A program made the position numbers and the translations under genes. From the NCBI GenBank assembly GCA_016868665.1, contig VGGK01000019.1, forward strand, positions 1-36,908: 36,908 nt of DNA, read 5' to 3'. Below the pieces are notes generated by a model that searched no databases, was not told the DNA's origin, and saw only the letters and a program-made list of their open reading frames with translations. This document shows, one piece after another, positions 17,643 to 26,389 of the stretch. The stretch is from Chlorobiota bacterium (GTDB taxonomy: Bacteria; Bacteroidota; Chlorobiia; Chlorobiales; Chlorobiaceae). Each line of letters opens with the position of its first letter. Position 1 is the first letter of the stretch.

Positions 17643-18913
17643 GCCCATTGCTCTATATCGCCAGGCGATTCGCGTTCAGGGATCGGAAAAGCTCCAGACC
17701 GGCATTTATCGTAGTTGCATCGATTACGGGCATAGCTGTCGGTACGGCTGCCCTGATTCTTACGCTCTCGATAGTCAAGGGATTCGCATCGAGCGTTGAA
17801 AACAAGCTTATCAGTTTCACCTCTCACATCCAGGTTCGTCAGGCCGACGACCGGGTTTTTGCGGCAAGCCGTTATGATCGGAGGCTGATGGCCGGAACCG
17901 GGGGCGTGGTGTCCGTCTCTCCTTTTTTTGAAAAAAGCATCATGGTGCAGGGTCGCAGGAGAGCCGAAGGCGAAGGAGCGGCAATAAGGCCCGCTTTGCT
18001 CAAGGGAATAGCTGCCGATCAGCAGGAATTCTTCCTGTTGCGGTACGGTTCTCATCAAAGAGAAGGCGAGGCAGGGGATAACGGCAAGGACGGCCTGATG
18101 TCGCTTTTTCTCGGCAAATCGATGGCCGAAGCTCTTGGCGTTCAGAAAGGGGACAAAGTACTGCTTGCCGGAGTTGATTCTTCGGGGGAAAGGGAAGGGA
18201 TCGGAAAAGGAGATATCATGGCTGTGCTCTCTTCGCTCGAACTCGAAACGGGCAGGGTTGCCGGCATTTACGAAACCGGGCTTCAGGATGGATTCGACGA
18301 TGTGGTTATACTCGGACGTCTCGATGAACTGCAGCAGAGGTTTGGTCCCGGCATGCTCAGCGGCTACGATATTAACGTTGACGACATCGACCGTATTGAA
18401 TTCATAGCACAGGAGCTGGGGGCTAAACTTGAGTTTCCCTATTATACCTATACGGTTTTCGAGCGATATGCCAATCTGTTCGAGTGGCTGAAACTGCAGA
18501 AAAACATCACTCCGCTCCTGATCATTACCATTACGCTCGTAGCCGTGTTCAACATCATGTCCACCCTGCTGGTGCTCGTTATCGAAAAAACAAAAGAGAT
18601 CGGCATGCTGGTCGCTCTCGGTCTCGAACCTGGAAAAATCAGCCGTATCTTTCTTGGCCAGTCACTCCTGATCGCACTTGCCGGCATCGGTGCAGGATCA
18701 CTCATCGCTCTTGCGCTTACCCTTTTCGAACAGCGTTTTCATCTGATAAGGCTTCCTGAAAAAAGTTATTTCATCAGTTATGTTCCGTTGATGATCGATC
18801 CCTTCGATTATCTTGTTGTCGGCATCGCCGTTCTTGTGCTGACCATGTTGTTTGCGTTCATACCCGCCCGTATCGCATCATCGCTTAACCCGGGTACGGC
18901 ATTGACCACCTGA
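17639..18913 (+). CDS. LolC/LolE-type ABC permease (first copy)
   Basis: A 424-residue inner-membrane protein of the lipoprotein-releasing LolC/E family. An N-terminal membrane helix (~22-45: FIVVASITGIAVGTAALILTLSIVKGF) is followed by a large periplasmic MacB-like domain (~46-270). Three C-terminal helices form an FtsX domain (~290-420), with the cytoplasmic coupling region KEIGMLVALGLEPGKISRIFLGQS. A strong AAGGAGG ribosome site precedes the start, which overlaps the cyclase stop. No LolD ATPase is adjacent, so it must be encoded elsewhere. Together with the next gene it should extract lipoproteins from the inner membrane for outer-membrane sorting. Confidence 0.88.
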   Translation: MSPLLYIARRFAFRDRKSSRPAFIVVASITGIAVGTAALILTLSIVKGFASSVENKLISFTSHIQVRQADDRVFAASRYDRRLMAGTGGVVSVSPFFEKSIMVQGRRRAEGEGAAIRPALLKGIAADQQEFFLLRYGSHQREGEAGDNGKDGLMSLFLGKSMAEALGVQKGDKVLLAGVDSSGEREGIGKGDIMAVLSSLELETGRVAGIYETGLQDGFDDVVILGRLDELQQRFGPGMLSGYDINVDDIDRIEFIAQELGAKLEFPYYTYTVFERYANLFEWLKLQKNITPLLIITITLVAVFNIMSTLLVLVIEKTKEIGMLVALGLEPGKISRIFLGQSLLIALAGIGAGSLIALALTLFEQRFHLIRLPEKSYFISYVPLMIDPFDYLVVGIAVLVLTMLFAFIPARIASSLNPGTALTT

Positions 18914-18928
18914 CAGAAACCCGATAGT

Positions 18929-20182
18929 ATGAATACTGCTTTTTGGATAGCGCGCCGGTTCAGTTTTGCCCGCAAGCGGTTCAGGATCATCAATGTCATA
19001 TCCGCCATCAGCCTTGCTGGCATAATCATCGGCGTCAGTACGCTGCTTGTTGTCATGAGCGTTCTGAACGGTTTTCAGAAGCTTGCCTTCGACATGTTCA
19101 CAACGATCGAGGGAAACGTACAGCTGGTCTCGAGAAACGGAGGAACAATTCCTTATAACGACGCTCTTCTGAAAAGTATAGCCGCTCTGGACGGCGTTGC
19201 CTCCGCGGAACCGTTTCTGGAAGGGAATGCGATCATCTCGGGCGCCAGAAAAAGCGAACTGATCGTCATAAAAGGCATGAGCGATAATGCCCATATGGAA
19301 CTGATGCGTACGACAGGCGCTCTTCGGCCTTACTTCTCTCCCGAGGGCGTTGCCGCGGGTGAGCTTCTGTCGGGACGCATGCAGCTCGCTCCCTTCAGCG
19401 AGGTTAAGGTTTTCAGCCCGGAACTGATAGGAGCAGGCCTTGAACTGCTTTCGGAACCCTTTTTGCTTTCTGCCCTTGAAATACCTCGAACGACAGTATA
19501 CTCGACATTTTCTCTGCAGAGAATATTCGACGACCGGTATGTGCTCGCATCGAATGAATTCGTTCGACGCGTGCTGCTGACCGGCAAAGATCGCTGTACC
19601 GGCATCGATATCCGGGGGAAAAAGGGCATATCAGCATCGGGACTGCGCCAGAGCCTCGATACATGGCTTGCATCCGACGGCAGCCGCGAAGACGCTTACA
19701 TGCTTAGGCCTCTTGAAAGCAAGTACCATGATATCTTTGCCGTAATGGAACTTGAGAAATGGGCGAGTTTCAGCATTCTTATGCTTGTTGTGCTGGTTGC
19801 AGCCCTGAGCCTGACCGGCTCCCTTGCCATGACAGCCATCGACAAGCAGAAGGAGTTGTTTTATCTCCGGTGTCTCGGCCTGGAAAAGCCGCAGTTTATC
19901 GCTCTTTTCATGATTCAGGGCGGCATGACCGGTGTTGCCGGAACGGCGACAGGATCATTGATAGCATGGGTAATCTGTCGGCTGCAGGAATTGTACGGAC
20001 TGGTTGAGCTGCCATCAAAGAGCGCATTTATTATCGATGCGTATCCCGTCAGTATGGAGACAGGAGATTTTCTTGTAGTGGGCTTTACAGCCATAGCGCT
20101 TACGTTGCTTGTAAGCCTGTATCCTGCAGGAAAAGCCGCATCGATAGCCATGAGCCATTCTCTCGATACCAAGACAAACTGA
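18929..20182 (+). CDS. LolC/LolE-type ABC permease (second copy)
   Basis: A 417-residue paralogue of the preceding permease with the same plan: N-terminal helix (~23-47), periplasmic MacB-like domain, and three C-terminal helices with the FtsX coupling segment [27 protein letters not shown]. It starts 15 bases after the first copy, giving a LolC-LolE heterodimer pair. Which copy is LolC and which LolE cannot be decided by eye. It ends ten bases before the convergent rubredoxin gene, and I see no clear terminator. Confidence 0.88.
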   Translation: MNTAFWIARRFSFARKRFRIINVISAISLAGIIIGVSTLLVVMSVLNGFQKLAFDMFTTIEGNVQLVSRNGGTIPYNDALLKSIAALDGVASAEPFLEGNAIISGARKSELIVIKGMSDNAHMELMRTTGALRPYFSPEGVAAGELLSGRMQLAPFSEVKVFSPELIGAGLELLSEPFLLSALEIPRTTVYSTFSLQRIFDDRYVLASNEFVRRVLLTGKDRCTGIDIRGKKGISASGLRQSLDTWLASDGSREDAYMLRPLESKYHDIFAVMELEKWASFSILMLVVLVAALSLTGSLAMTAIDKQKELFYLRCLGLEKPQFIALFMIQGGMTGVAGTATGSLIAWVICRLQELYGLVELPSKSAFIIDAYPVSMETGDFLVVGFTAIALTLLVSLYPAGKAASIAMSHSLDTKTN

Positions 20183-20191
20183 ACCAGGCTC

Positions 20192-20356
20192 TCAGGCCAT
20201 GGGTTCAAAAGCCGCGAGCGGTTCGTTACAGACCGGACAGCGCCATTCCGGCGGCAGCAGAGCAAATGCTGTTCCAGGCGTCACCCGGCTGTCGGGATCG
20301 CCTTCAGCCGGATCGTACACATGCCCGCATTCTCTGCATCTCCAATATTCATGCAT
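20192..20356 (-). CDS. Rubredoxin-like small iron protein
   Basis: A 54-residue protein with both iron knuckles of rubredoxin: CRECGHVYDP at 7-16 and CPVCNEP at 40-46. The rubredoxin stretch GDPDSRVTPGTAFALLPPEW joins them. Four cysteines (7, 10, 40, 43) would bind one iron as an electron carrier; in green sulfur bacteria rubredoxins serve pyruvate:ferredoxin oxidoreductase and oxidative-stress reductases. Two departures from the usual pattern: the second knuckle is CPVCN rather than CPxCG, and the loop before PGT reads DSRV. It lies 13 bases after the GNAT gene on the same strand and is probably co-transcribed with it. Confidence 0.9.
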   Translation of the reverse strand: MHEYWRCRECGHVYDPAEGDPDSRVTPGTAFALLPPEWRCPVCNEPLAAFEPMA

Positions 20357-20369
20357 GGTGTTATTCTTT

Positions 20370-20822
20370 TCAGATCTGTTTTCTCATTACGGTCATAGAT
20401 GATCGCCTGAAGCCGGATCGGGAGTAGAACTCCTGCGCGCGACTGTTGTCGTGATCGGTCAGCAGGGTGATTCTGGCCAGTCCCTGCTTTTCGGCAAAAG
20501 AAATGGCGTGGCTGATGAGCATGGACCCGATACCCTCCCCTCTGAAAGCCGGATCGACAATCATGTCTTCAAGCAGAGCGACTTTACGACCAAGAAAGGT
20601 GCTGACGGTAAAGAGCAGCAGCACCATGCCCTGAATGGTGCCGTCTACTGTACAGACGAACACTCGTCCAACGTCCGGGTTGCTGACAATCATCTCTATA
20701 CCGCGTCGCTGGGCCGAAGCGTCCGGCCGGAATTCCACTTCCTGAGAAAAAAGGGTGCCGAGCAATTCGGCACATCTCATGCTGTCTGCCGGGGCGGCAG
20801 TTCTGACTACAACATCAAGCAT
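20370..20822 (-). CDS. GNAT-family N-acetyltransferase
   Basis: A 150-residue acetyl-CoA-dependent N-acetyltransferase of unknown substrate. The acetyl-CoA loop is VDPAFRGEGIGSMLISHA (the R-x-x-G-x-G pattern), followed by a C-terminal NSRAQEFYSRSGFRRSS motif typical of the family. The frame stays open to a GTG at 20978, but the extra 52 residues are of low complexity and family similarity begins at MLDVVVRTAAPAD, so the ATG at 20822 is preferred, although no clear ribosome site precedes it. The gene is divergent from the lipocalin and upstream of rubredoxin. Confidence 0.85.
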   Translation of the reverse strand: MLDVVVRTAAPADSMRCAELLGTLFSQEVEFRPDASAQRRGIEMIVSNPDVGRVFVCTVDGTIQGMVLLLFTVSTFLGRKVALLEDMIVDPAFRGEGIGSMLISHAISFAEKQGLARITLLTDHDNSRAQEFYSRSGFRRSSMTVMRKQI

Positions 20823-20992
20823 GGGAGAATATGGTTTGTTTATTTTTTTCAGGAGATAATTTAACAATCGGGAAGATCGAGGCAAGGAGGATATCGTCGC
20901 ACTCTCTTGCTGAAAGGGTTGAACGTATCGACGGACTTGCCGGTTATTACAGAAAAAGAGAGCTCTCTTTTCAACCACTTTGAAATAAATCC

Positions 20993-21472
20993 ATGATATC
21001 CCTCTTCAATCCAAAAAGAAAAGCTGGAATGCCGCCGCGTACCGTTGAACAGGTCGATGTGGCCCGTTATTGCGGCACATGGTATGAAATCTCTTCGATT
21101 CCTTCAAAAAGACAACGCAATTGCACAAAAACGAAAGCTGAATATACCCTTTCAGGTCCGGGATCGGTAAAGGTTAGAAACTCCTGCGTTCGAAAGGGGA
21201 GAACGGTATCGGTTGCCGCTACGGCATCTCCGCTTGAGGGAAGCGGAAATGCTCATCTGAAGGTCAGGTTTTTCAGGCTTTTCAGCGCGGATTATCTGGT
21301 TATAGATCTGGCTGACGATTATTCCTGGGCTGTTGTTTCGAACCGTTCAGGTTCCGCGCTCTGGATCCTTTCCAGGACGCCGTATATGCATGAGGGGCTT
21401 TATGAAACGATTCTCGACAGGTTGCGCGAACGCGGCATCGACAGTTCGAGGCTGATGAAAACCATGCAATGA
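20993..21472 (+). CDS. Lipocalin family protein (Blc-like)
   Basis: A 159-residue lipocalin resembling bacterial Blc and apolipoprotein D. The first lipocalin motif is [12 protein letters not shown] (26-37). The second and third are [18 protein letters not shown] and [11 protein letters not shown]. These proteins bind hydrophobic ligands in an eight-stranded barrel. Unlike E. coli Blc there is no signal peptide or lipobox, so it appears cytoplasmic unless the start is wrong; Met13 would be even shorter. The start lacks a clear ribosome site. Confidence 0.87.
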   Translation: MISLFNPKRKAGMPPRTVEQVDVARYCGTWYEISSIPSKRQRNCTKTKAEYTLSGPGSVKVRNSCVRKGRTVSVAATASPLEGSGNAHLKVRFFRLFSADYLVIDLADDYSWAVVSNRSGSALWILSRTPYMHEGLYETILDRLRERGIDSSRLMKTMQ

Positions 21473-21532
21473 ACGCAGTAACCGAAAAGGGTTGCGTTTC
21501 ATTGTTTTAAAATACGTGCGTTTGGGTTATAC

Positions 21533-21620
21533 TTGTCGCTTGTAAGGAGAGACGAGTTTGCTGAAGTTGTTTCAGCGCGACAAACGGCTCCAGGAATCAC
21601 AGACTTTTCAAGGCACCTGA
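21533..21620 (+). promoter_or_regulatory. Structured upstream region of the GDT1-type transporter gene
   Basis: TTGTCGC (21533-21539) can pair with GCGACAA (21577-21583), which stacks directly on a GCTGAA/TTCAGC hairpin (21560-21576) and leaves a 20-base purine-rich bulge. A competing fold pairs GTTTG (21556-21560) with CAAAC (21581-21585). A further small hairpin TTTCA/TGAAA touches the start codon with AAGG in its loop. It does not match the yybP-ykoY manganese riboswitch pattern by eye. Caveat: a TATACT -10-like hexamer at 21528-21533 could place the start near 21540, leaving the outer left arm untranscribed. Confidence 0.35.
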
Positions 21621-21621
21621 A

Positions 21622-22266
21622 ATGGATGCATTCTGGCTTTCGCTTGTCATGATTTTTCTGGCGGAACTTGGCGACAAGACGCAGCTCGTCGCCCTCACGC
21701 TCGCCACCTGCTATAAGACGAAAACTGTGCTCTGGGGGATTTTCTGGGCAACGCTTGCCGTACATGTTTTTTCAGCTGCTATAGGATGGTTCATCGGCGA
21801 CCGGCTGCCTTCCGACTGGATAGGTTTCATTGCCGGCATCGCATTCATTATTTTCGGTCTGTGGACGCTCCGTGGCGATCATCTCGAAGAGGGAGAAGAT
21901 AGCTGTAAAAGAACCGTTCATCCCTTCTGGCTGGTCTTTACGACTTTTTTTATGGCCGAACTCGGCGATAAAACCATGCTTTCGACAATAACTCTTGCTA
22001 CAACCAATGCATTCCTGCCGGTCTGGATCGGTTCGACCATCGGTATGGTGCTTTCTGACGGGCTTGCCATCGTTGCAGGCAAAATGCTCGGAAAGCGTTT
22101 ACCAGAAAAAGCCATACAGATCGGTGCGGCAATGGTATTCTTTATTTTCGGCGGTTACAGCATGTACCAGGGAGGAGCCGCATTTTCGCTCCAGATCTGG
22201 GGTCTGGCGATTCTGTCGCTGATCGTTGCCGCAGGGTTCTTTTTACGGAAACCGGCAGTCAGGTAA
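21622..22266 (+). CDS. GDT1/TMEM165 (UPF0016) family Mn2+/Ca2+ transporter
   Basis: A 214-residue membrane protein with six predicted helices in two homologous halves. Each half has the family motif E-x-G-D-K-T: ELGDKTQ at 15-21 and ELGDKTM at 113-119. These acidic motifs bind the cation. Family members (MneA of Vibrio, Mnx of cyanobacteria, yeast Gdt1) export manganese or exchange calcium for protons, so export of Mn2+ from the cytoplasm is likely. It is a single gene with a long leader and is convergent with the HerA-like ATPase gene. A transporter of this family is often under metal-responsive RNA or protein control. Confidence 0.88.
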   Translation: MDAFWLSLVMIFLAELGDKTQLVALTLATCYKTKTVLWGIFWATLAVHVFSAAIGWFIGDRLPSDWIGFIAGIAFIIFGLWTLRGDHLEEGEDSCKRTVHPFWLVFTTFFMAELGDKTMLSTITLATTNAFLPVWIGSTIGMVLSDGLAIVAGKMLGKRLPEKAIQIGAAMVFFIFGGYSMYQGGAAFSLQIWGLAILSLIVAAGFFLRKPAVR

Positions 22267-22298
22267 AAACCTATCCGGGCGGCAGGCATTCGCCGCTT

Positions 22299-24854
22299 CT
22301 ACGCTCTTGTTTCCGCCCTGTATGCCGGCAGAGCGATCGTTTCCGTGCTGTTTGTTTCGCAGAGAGCCACTTTCCAGAAAGGCAGCCAGCCGAGCGCAAC
22401 GAAATGAAGAGCGACATCGCTTCTTCGAGGCGCAAGTTCTTCGATGACGATCTGCGCTTCGGGATGTTCCCATTTCATGGTAATATCGCGGACAATCGCT
22501 TTCATTTCGGCGTTGATTTTTTCCTGCTCTTCTTCGAGCAATTCCAGGGATTCACGAGATTCCTCGATATCGGCTTTGGCATTTGCGGTCATTCTTCTTC
22601 GGCTGATGGCGCTGCCGATACCCCTGGTACTTTTTCTGCCCAGGAAAAAACCAAGCACGGTTTCTCCGAGGCCAGCAAGCTCGCTGGCTTTACGGCTCTG
22701 GTGCTCGGCTTCGTCTTTAGCAAGATCCCGCTCCTCCTTTCGTATTTTTTCCGACAGGCGTTCCAGCTGTGCTTCGATTTTCTTTTCGAGCGCATCGACC
22801 TCCCGGTCACGCGCTTCTCTGGCTGCCTGCTGGAGCCGTATTGCGAAATTGCGCTCGCTTTCTCCGGTCTTGCGGAAAAGACCCGTATCCGGATGAACCG
22901 AGAGCCTCAGCCTTGCGTGATAATAGATCCAGTCTGCAAGCGGCTGGCCGAAAGATGCTATCTTTTTTGCGGTGCTTGCGTTTTCGGGGAGCTGCGCAAA
23001 AAGAGCGTCCGGTTCCTGAGCTTTATCGGTAAGGCTTTCCTCCTCAATTTCCAATGCCTCGCTTTTCTCCCATGACGCAGCGCCGGAACCGGCGGGATTG
23101 CAGACAAGCAGCAAGCGCCGGTTTTCGATGATGCCGCGTTTTCGTTCGGAAAACATGACCGACGCAGAACCGATAATCGCAGGCTCATAAACCAGACGTT
23201 GAGCGGCAACGGCAGGCAGTACTTTTCCCGTTTGTTTGTTATAAAGTTCAATGGCGGTTCGGCCATCGATGCCGATTGGCACGAACACCTGTTTCATCGA
23301 GGGATCGAGTCCCGGGGGAATTGCGGTGAACCCAAAGGGCAGATCGGTTTCCGCGTGTACCGGCAGATGTTCCGGGATCTTTTCGGCAACCCGGGAAGCG
23401 GCTTTCGCAGGCGGGAAAGGAACGGGTTCCGCCGCAACTTTGCGCGGCGCCATGAGCTTTCTGATCTGCGGCCTGGTCAGCGGTCCGGAAAGAAAACTCA
23501 TGGCCCAGCGGGTCTGAAAAACCACAGGGCGATCATCGTGGACATTGTGCATGAGAAAAACCCTGTTGCCAAGCCGGCTGATAATGCTGTCGTAGTCGAC
23601 CGATCCTTCCGATCCGCCGGCTTCAGCAATGGCGCTTTTCAAGCCTTCGAGCACGCGCTGCTTGTCGCGTTCAGCCTGCAGCTTGCCGATGAACCAGGTG
23701 CCGGTGTTGGTAAGTCCTTTGTAGTCGAGATCAACCGGGTTCTGTGTGACCAGCACGCATCCAAGCCCGAACGCCCTGGCCTGTTTGAGCAGCGTCAGGA
23801 GTGGACGTTTTGAAGACGGTTCCGCTACCGGCGGAAGATAGCCGAAAACCTCGTCGAAATAAAGAAGAGCCCTGAGACTCGACGTACCGGACTGGGCACG
23901 GGTCCAGGTCAGCACGTTCTCGAGCAGCAGTGTGACAAAGAACATCCGTTCGCTTTCAGGAAGATGGGCGAGGTAAAAAATGCTGTGACGAGGTTTTCCT
24001 TCGGTCGTATAGAGCATACGGTCGATGTCGAGCGGGTCGCCTGTCAGCCAGCTCTGAAAAGACGGCGCGGCTATCAGGTTGTTGAAAGCTATGGCAAGCT
24101 CGAAACGCTCTTTTTCAGGGTAGAATGTATTCACGTCGAACACGCCGACCTGCCGCATGGGCGGAGTCTGAATGCAGGTTATCAGGGCGGCGAGGTCGAG
24201 ATCCTGCTGCTGCTTCCAGAAATACTCGAAAATACCCGCAAGAAGGATTGCTTCACGGCTTCTTGCCGGATCGGCCTTGATGCCGGCAAGTCCGAGGAGC
24301 GCGCTGACCGTGCCGCTGATCCGTTCGCGTATGGTTTCAGCATGTTCTTCGAAGTCGAGACGGGGAGCGGCAAGGCTGCCGAGAATGCTCACCGGTATGC
24401 CGGAATCGGAACCCGGCGTGTATATCGTATAATCGACGGCTTCGGGAAGCCGGCTGATCCGTTCGGGAGAAATTCCCCATTCGGCAAGACCGTTTTTCCA
24501 GAGCTCGGCCGTAGAGGCAGCAAGTTCGCCGATCGTTTTATCTTTGCGCCTCGCGTCGTCTTCATTGATCCATGGCAGAAAATCGTCCGGGAGAAGATCG
24601 GGAAACTGCAGAAGCAGATTGGTCATATCGCCTTTTGGATCGATCAGGATCACTGGAACGCGATCGATTGCGGCTTCTTCGAGCAGTCCGATGCACAGCC
24701 CGGTTTTTCCGCTGCCGGTCATACCGACGCAGACCGCATGGGTGGTAAGATCGCGGGCATCATAGTGCACTGGTTTTTCAAGGCGCTGTCCAGTCGACAG
24801 ATCATATTCCGCGCCGAGGTAGAATGAGCCGAGTTTTTCTTCCGGAGCCTGCAT
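22299..24854 (-). CDS. HerA/FtsK-superfamily ATPase with C-terminal coiled coil
   Basis: An 851-residue protein from the ATG at 24854. The Walker A motif is GMTGSGKT at ~44-51, after a short beta-rich cap. The Walker B motif is LLYFDEVFG, with Asp-Glu at ~334-335, followed by a TQNP sensor and an arginine-rich segment, the order seen in HerA/DUF87 ATPases. Residues ~470-660 form a variable domain. Residues ~670-720 and ~756-786 are strongly charged heptad-rich helices on either side of a glycine-rich stretch. HerA hexamers translocate DNA or remodel it with NurA nuclease, but no nuclease is adjacent, so the substrate is unknown. The frame runs upstream to 25106, but that part lies antisense to the divergent ABC gene and is not family-like. 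Confidence 0.8.
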   Translation of the reverse strand: MQAPEEKLGSFYLGAEYDLSTGQRLEKPVHYDARDLTTHAVCVGMTGSGKTGLCIGLLEEAAIDRVPVILIDPKGDMTNLLLQFPDLLPDDFLPWINEDDARRKDKTIGELAASTAELWKNGLAEWGISPERISRLPEAVDYTIYTPGSDSGIPVSILGSLAAPRLDFEEHAETIRERISGTVSALLGLAGIKADPARSREAILLAGIFEYFWKQQQDLDLAALITCIQTPPMRQVGVFDVNTFYPEKERFELAIAFNNLIAAPSFQSWLTGDPLDIDRMLYTTEGKPRHSIFYLAHLPESERMFFVTLLLENVLTWTRAQSGTSSLRALLYFDEVFGYLPPVAEPSSKRPLLTLLKQARAFGLGCVLVTQNPVDLDYKGLTNTGTWFIGKLQAERDKQRVLEGLKSAIAEAGGSEGSVDYDSIISRLGNRVFLMHNVHDDRPVVFQTRWAMSFLSGPLTRPQIRKLMAPRKVAAEPVPFPPAKAASRVAEKIPEHLPVHAETDLPFGFTAIPPGLDPSMKQVFVPIGIDGRTAIELYNKQTGKVLPAVAAQRLVYEPAIIGSASVMFSERKRGIIENRRLLLVCNPAGSGAASWEKSEALEIEEESLTDKAQEPDALFAQLPENASTAKKIASFGQPLADWIYYHARLRLSVHPDTGLFRKTGESERNFAIRLQQAAREARDREVDALEKKIEAQLERLSEKIRKEERDLAKDEAEHQSRKASELAGLGETVLGFFLGRKSTRGIGSAISRRRMTANAKADIEESRESLELLEEEQEKINAEMKAIVRDITMKWEHPEAQIVIEELAPRRSDVALHFVALGWLPFWKVALCETNSTETIALPAYRAETRA

Positions 24855-24929
24855 GCCGTATATGGTGTTTTGCTGAGAAGGATGTATTTTCTTAATAAAC
24901 GAATAGTTAGTGACCTTTTCAAGGACACC

Positions 24930-25604
24930 ATGATACCGCTTCTCGAAATACGCAATCTTGATTACTTCTGGCCTTCGGCAGAAATACCGGTATTCGATCG
25001 TCTCGACATGACGGTAAGCGAAGGCGCGTTCATTCTTGTCAGGGGAGCTTCCGGCTCCGGCAAGTCCACCCTTCTTCGCCTGATATGCCGCCTCAACCAG
25101 CCGCAAAGCGGCACGATTTTTTTCAGAGGCCGGAATATCGCATCGATTCTTCCGTCCGTTCTGCGTTCAATGATCAGCTATGTCGCCCAGATACCGCAGA
25201 TGGTCGATGCGACGGTGGCAGAAAACCTCCTGCTTCCGTTTTCGTTTTCCGCAAACAGCAGTAAAACCGTCCCGGAAGAACAGGAACTCGCTCGCATGCT
25301 CGGCGATTTCTACCTCGATACGGTTTCGCTCAGCCAATCTGCTCTGAAGCTTTCGACTGGTCAGAAACAACGACTCGCCATCATGCGGGCCATTCTGCAG
25401 CATCCCGAGCTGTTGCTTCTCGATGAACCAACCTCGGCTCTCGATCCTGAAAGCGCAGCAATGGTGTTTTCCATCATGGAACATCTGAACAGAGAGCAGA
25501 AGATGACGATAATGTGTGTCACGCACAGCGATTACCGGCCTGCGACCCTGGCGGCGCAGACCTTCAGGATCGAGAACCGGCAACTTATACTCAATGCTCC
25601 ATGA
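24930..25604 (+). CDS. fetA: FetA-type ABC exporter ATPase
   Basis: A 224-residue ATP-binding subunit resembling E. coli FetA (YbbL), which with FetB exports iron or protects against peroxide-linked iron stress. Walker A is GASGSGKSTLLRLI at ~36-49. The signature is LSTGQKQRLAIMRA, where LSTGQ replaces the common LSGGQ. Walker B and D-loop are LLLLDEPTSALD, with the H-loop in CVTHSDY. The ATG at 24930 has an AAGGA ribosome site six bases upstream; an in-frame TTG further upstream has none. The stop overlaps the permease start (ATGA). The divergent neighbour is the HerA-like ATPase gene. Confidence 0.85.
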   Translation: MIPLLEIRNLDYFWPSAEIPVFDRLDMTVSEGAFILVRGASGSGKSTLLRLICRLNQPQSGTIFFRGRNIASILPSVLRSMISYVAQIPQMVDATVAENLLLPFSFSANSSKTVPEEQELARMLGDFYLDTVSLSQSALKLSTGQKQRLAIMRAILQHPELLLLDEPTSALDPESAAMVFSIMEHLNREQKMTIMCVTHSDYRPATLAAQTFRIENRQLILNAP

Positions 25605-26389
25605 ATAGCGGCATCATCGATATATCGGCAGGAAATCTGCTTCTTGCATTTATCTTTATCTTTATAGCCCAGGCAAGTTCCTTCATCTACCATCTCGGGC
25701 TCAATCGCGATATCACTGTCGGTGCGCTGCGCACCTTTGCGCAGCTTTTTCTCATGGGGTATGTGCTCACCTTCATTCTCGGCTCCGAAAGCCTGTTTCT
25801 GACTGTTGCGGTATTTGCTGTTATGGTGATATCGGCAATGTTCATCGTCAGGGGAAGAGTAAAGGAAAAGCAGGTATCGTATTTCATGCCGACCTTTCTC
25901 ACCATGCTCGTCACCTATTTTGCAACCGCGGTGTTCGTTTCGGGCCTGATAGTCGGCACCACACCCTGGTGGGAACCCCGGTATTTCATTCCCACGGCAG
26001 GAATGGTCATAGGCAACTCCATGTCGGCAATCGCCATCGCGCTCGAACGGCTGTTCCGCGACCTTCGCCAGCAGCGCGAATTGGTGGAAATGAAGCTCTC
26101 ACTCGGAGCCAACTACCGCGAAGCCAGCGAAGAGGTATTCAGGAACGCGGTAAGTGCTGGAATGATTCCATCGATCAATGCAATGATGGGCGTCGGTCTC
26201 GTCTTTATTCCCGGCATGATGTCCGGCCAGATCCTGTCCGGAACCGATCCGCTTATTGCCATCCGTTACCAGATTGTCGTCATGTTCATGCTGGTAGGTT
26301 CGACGGCGATAACCTCGATCATCGTTATGCTGATCGTGCGGAAACGGTGTTTCGGCAGCGGGGAAGAGGTGCTCCTAACGCCCCGGTGA
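25601..26389 (+). CDS. fetB: FetB-type ABC exporter permease (UPF0014)
   Basis: A 262-residue membrane protein with about seven hydrophobic helices, matching the UPF0014/FetB (YbbM) family in length and order. Visible conserved parts are RTFAQLFLMGYVLTFI, the MVIGNSMSAIAIALERL segment, LGANYREASEEVFRNAV and the MGVGLVFIPGMMSGQILSGTDP loop. It acts with the upstream ATPase as an exporter. The frame extends upstream to 25514 inside fetA, but the ATG at 25601, which overlaps the fetA stop, gives the family-like N-terminus. Its 3' end overlaps the convergent lgt gene by 15 bases. Confidence 0.87.
   Translation: MNSGIIDISAGNLLLAFIFIFIAQASSFIYHLGLNRDITVGALRTFAQLFLMGYVLTFILGSESLFLTVAVFAVMVISAMFIVRGRVKEKQVSYFMPTFLTMLVTYFATAVFVSGLIVGTTPWWEPRYFIPTAGMVIGNSMSAIAIALERLFRDLRQQRELVEMKLSLGANYREASEEVFRNAVSAGMIPSINAMMGVGLVFIPGMMSGQILSGTDPLIAIRYQIVVMFMLVGSTAITSIIVMLIVRKRCFGSGEEVLLTPR

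Noticed and set aside
20823-20978. GNAT gene extended to a GTG at 20978
   Set aside because: The extra 52 residues are low in similarity to the family and would fill the divergent promoter region of the lipocalin gene.
21502-21621. yybP-ykoY manganese riboswitch before the GDT1-type transporter
   Set aside because: Expected from gene context, but I could not find the conserved loop sequences of that riboswitch; kept only as an unclassified structured leader.
24855-25106. N-terminal extension of the HerA-like ATPase
   Set aside because: It runs antisense into fetA, beyond the ATG at 24854, and the added 84 residues do not resemble the family.
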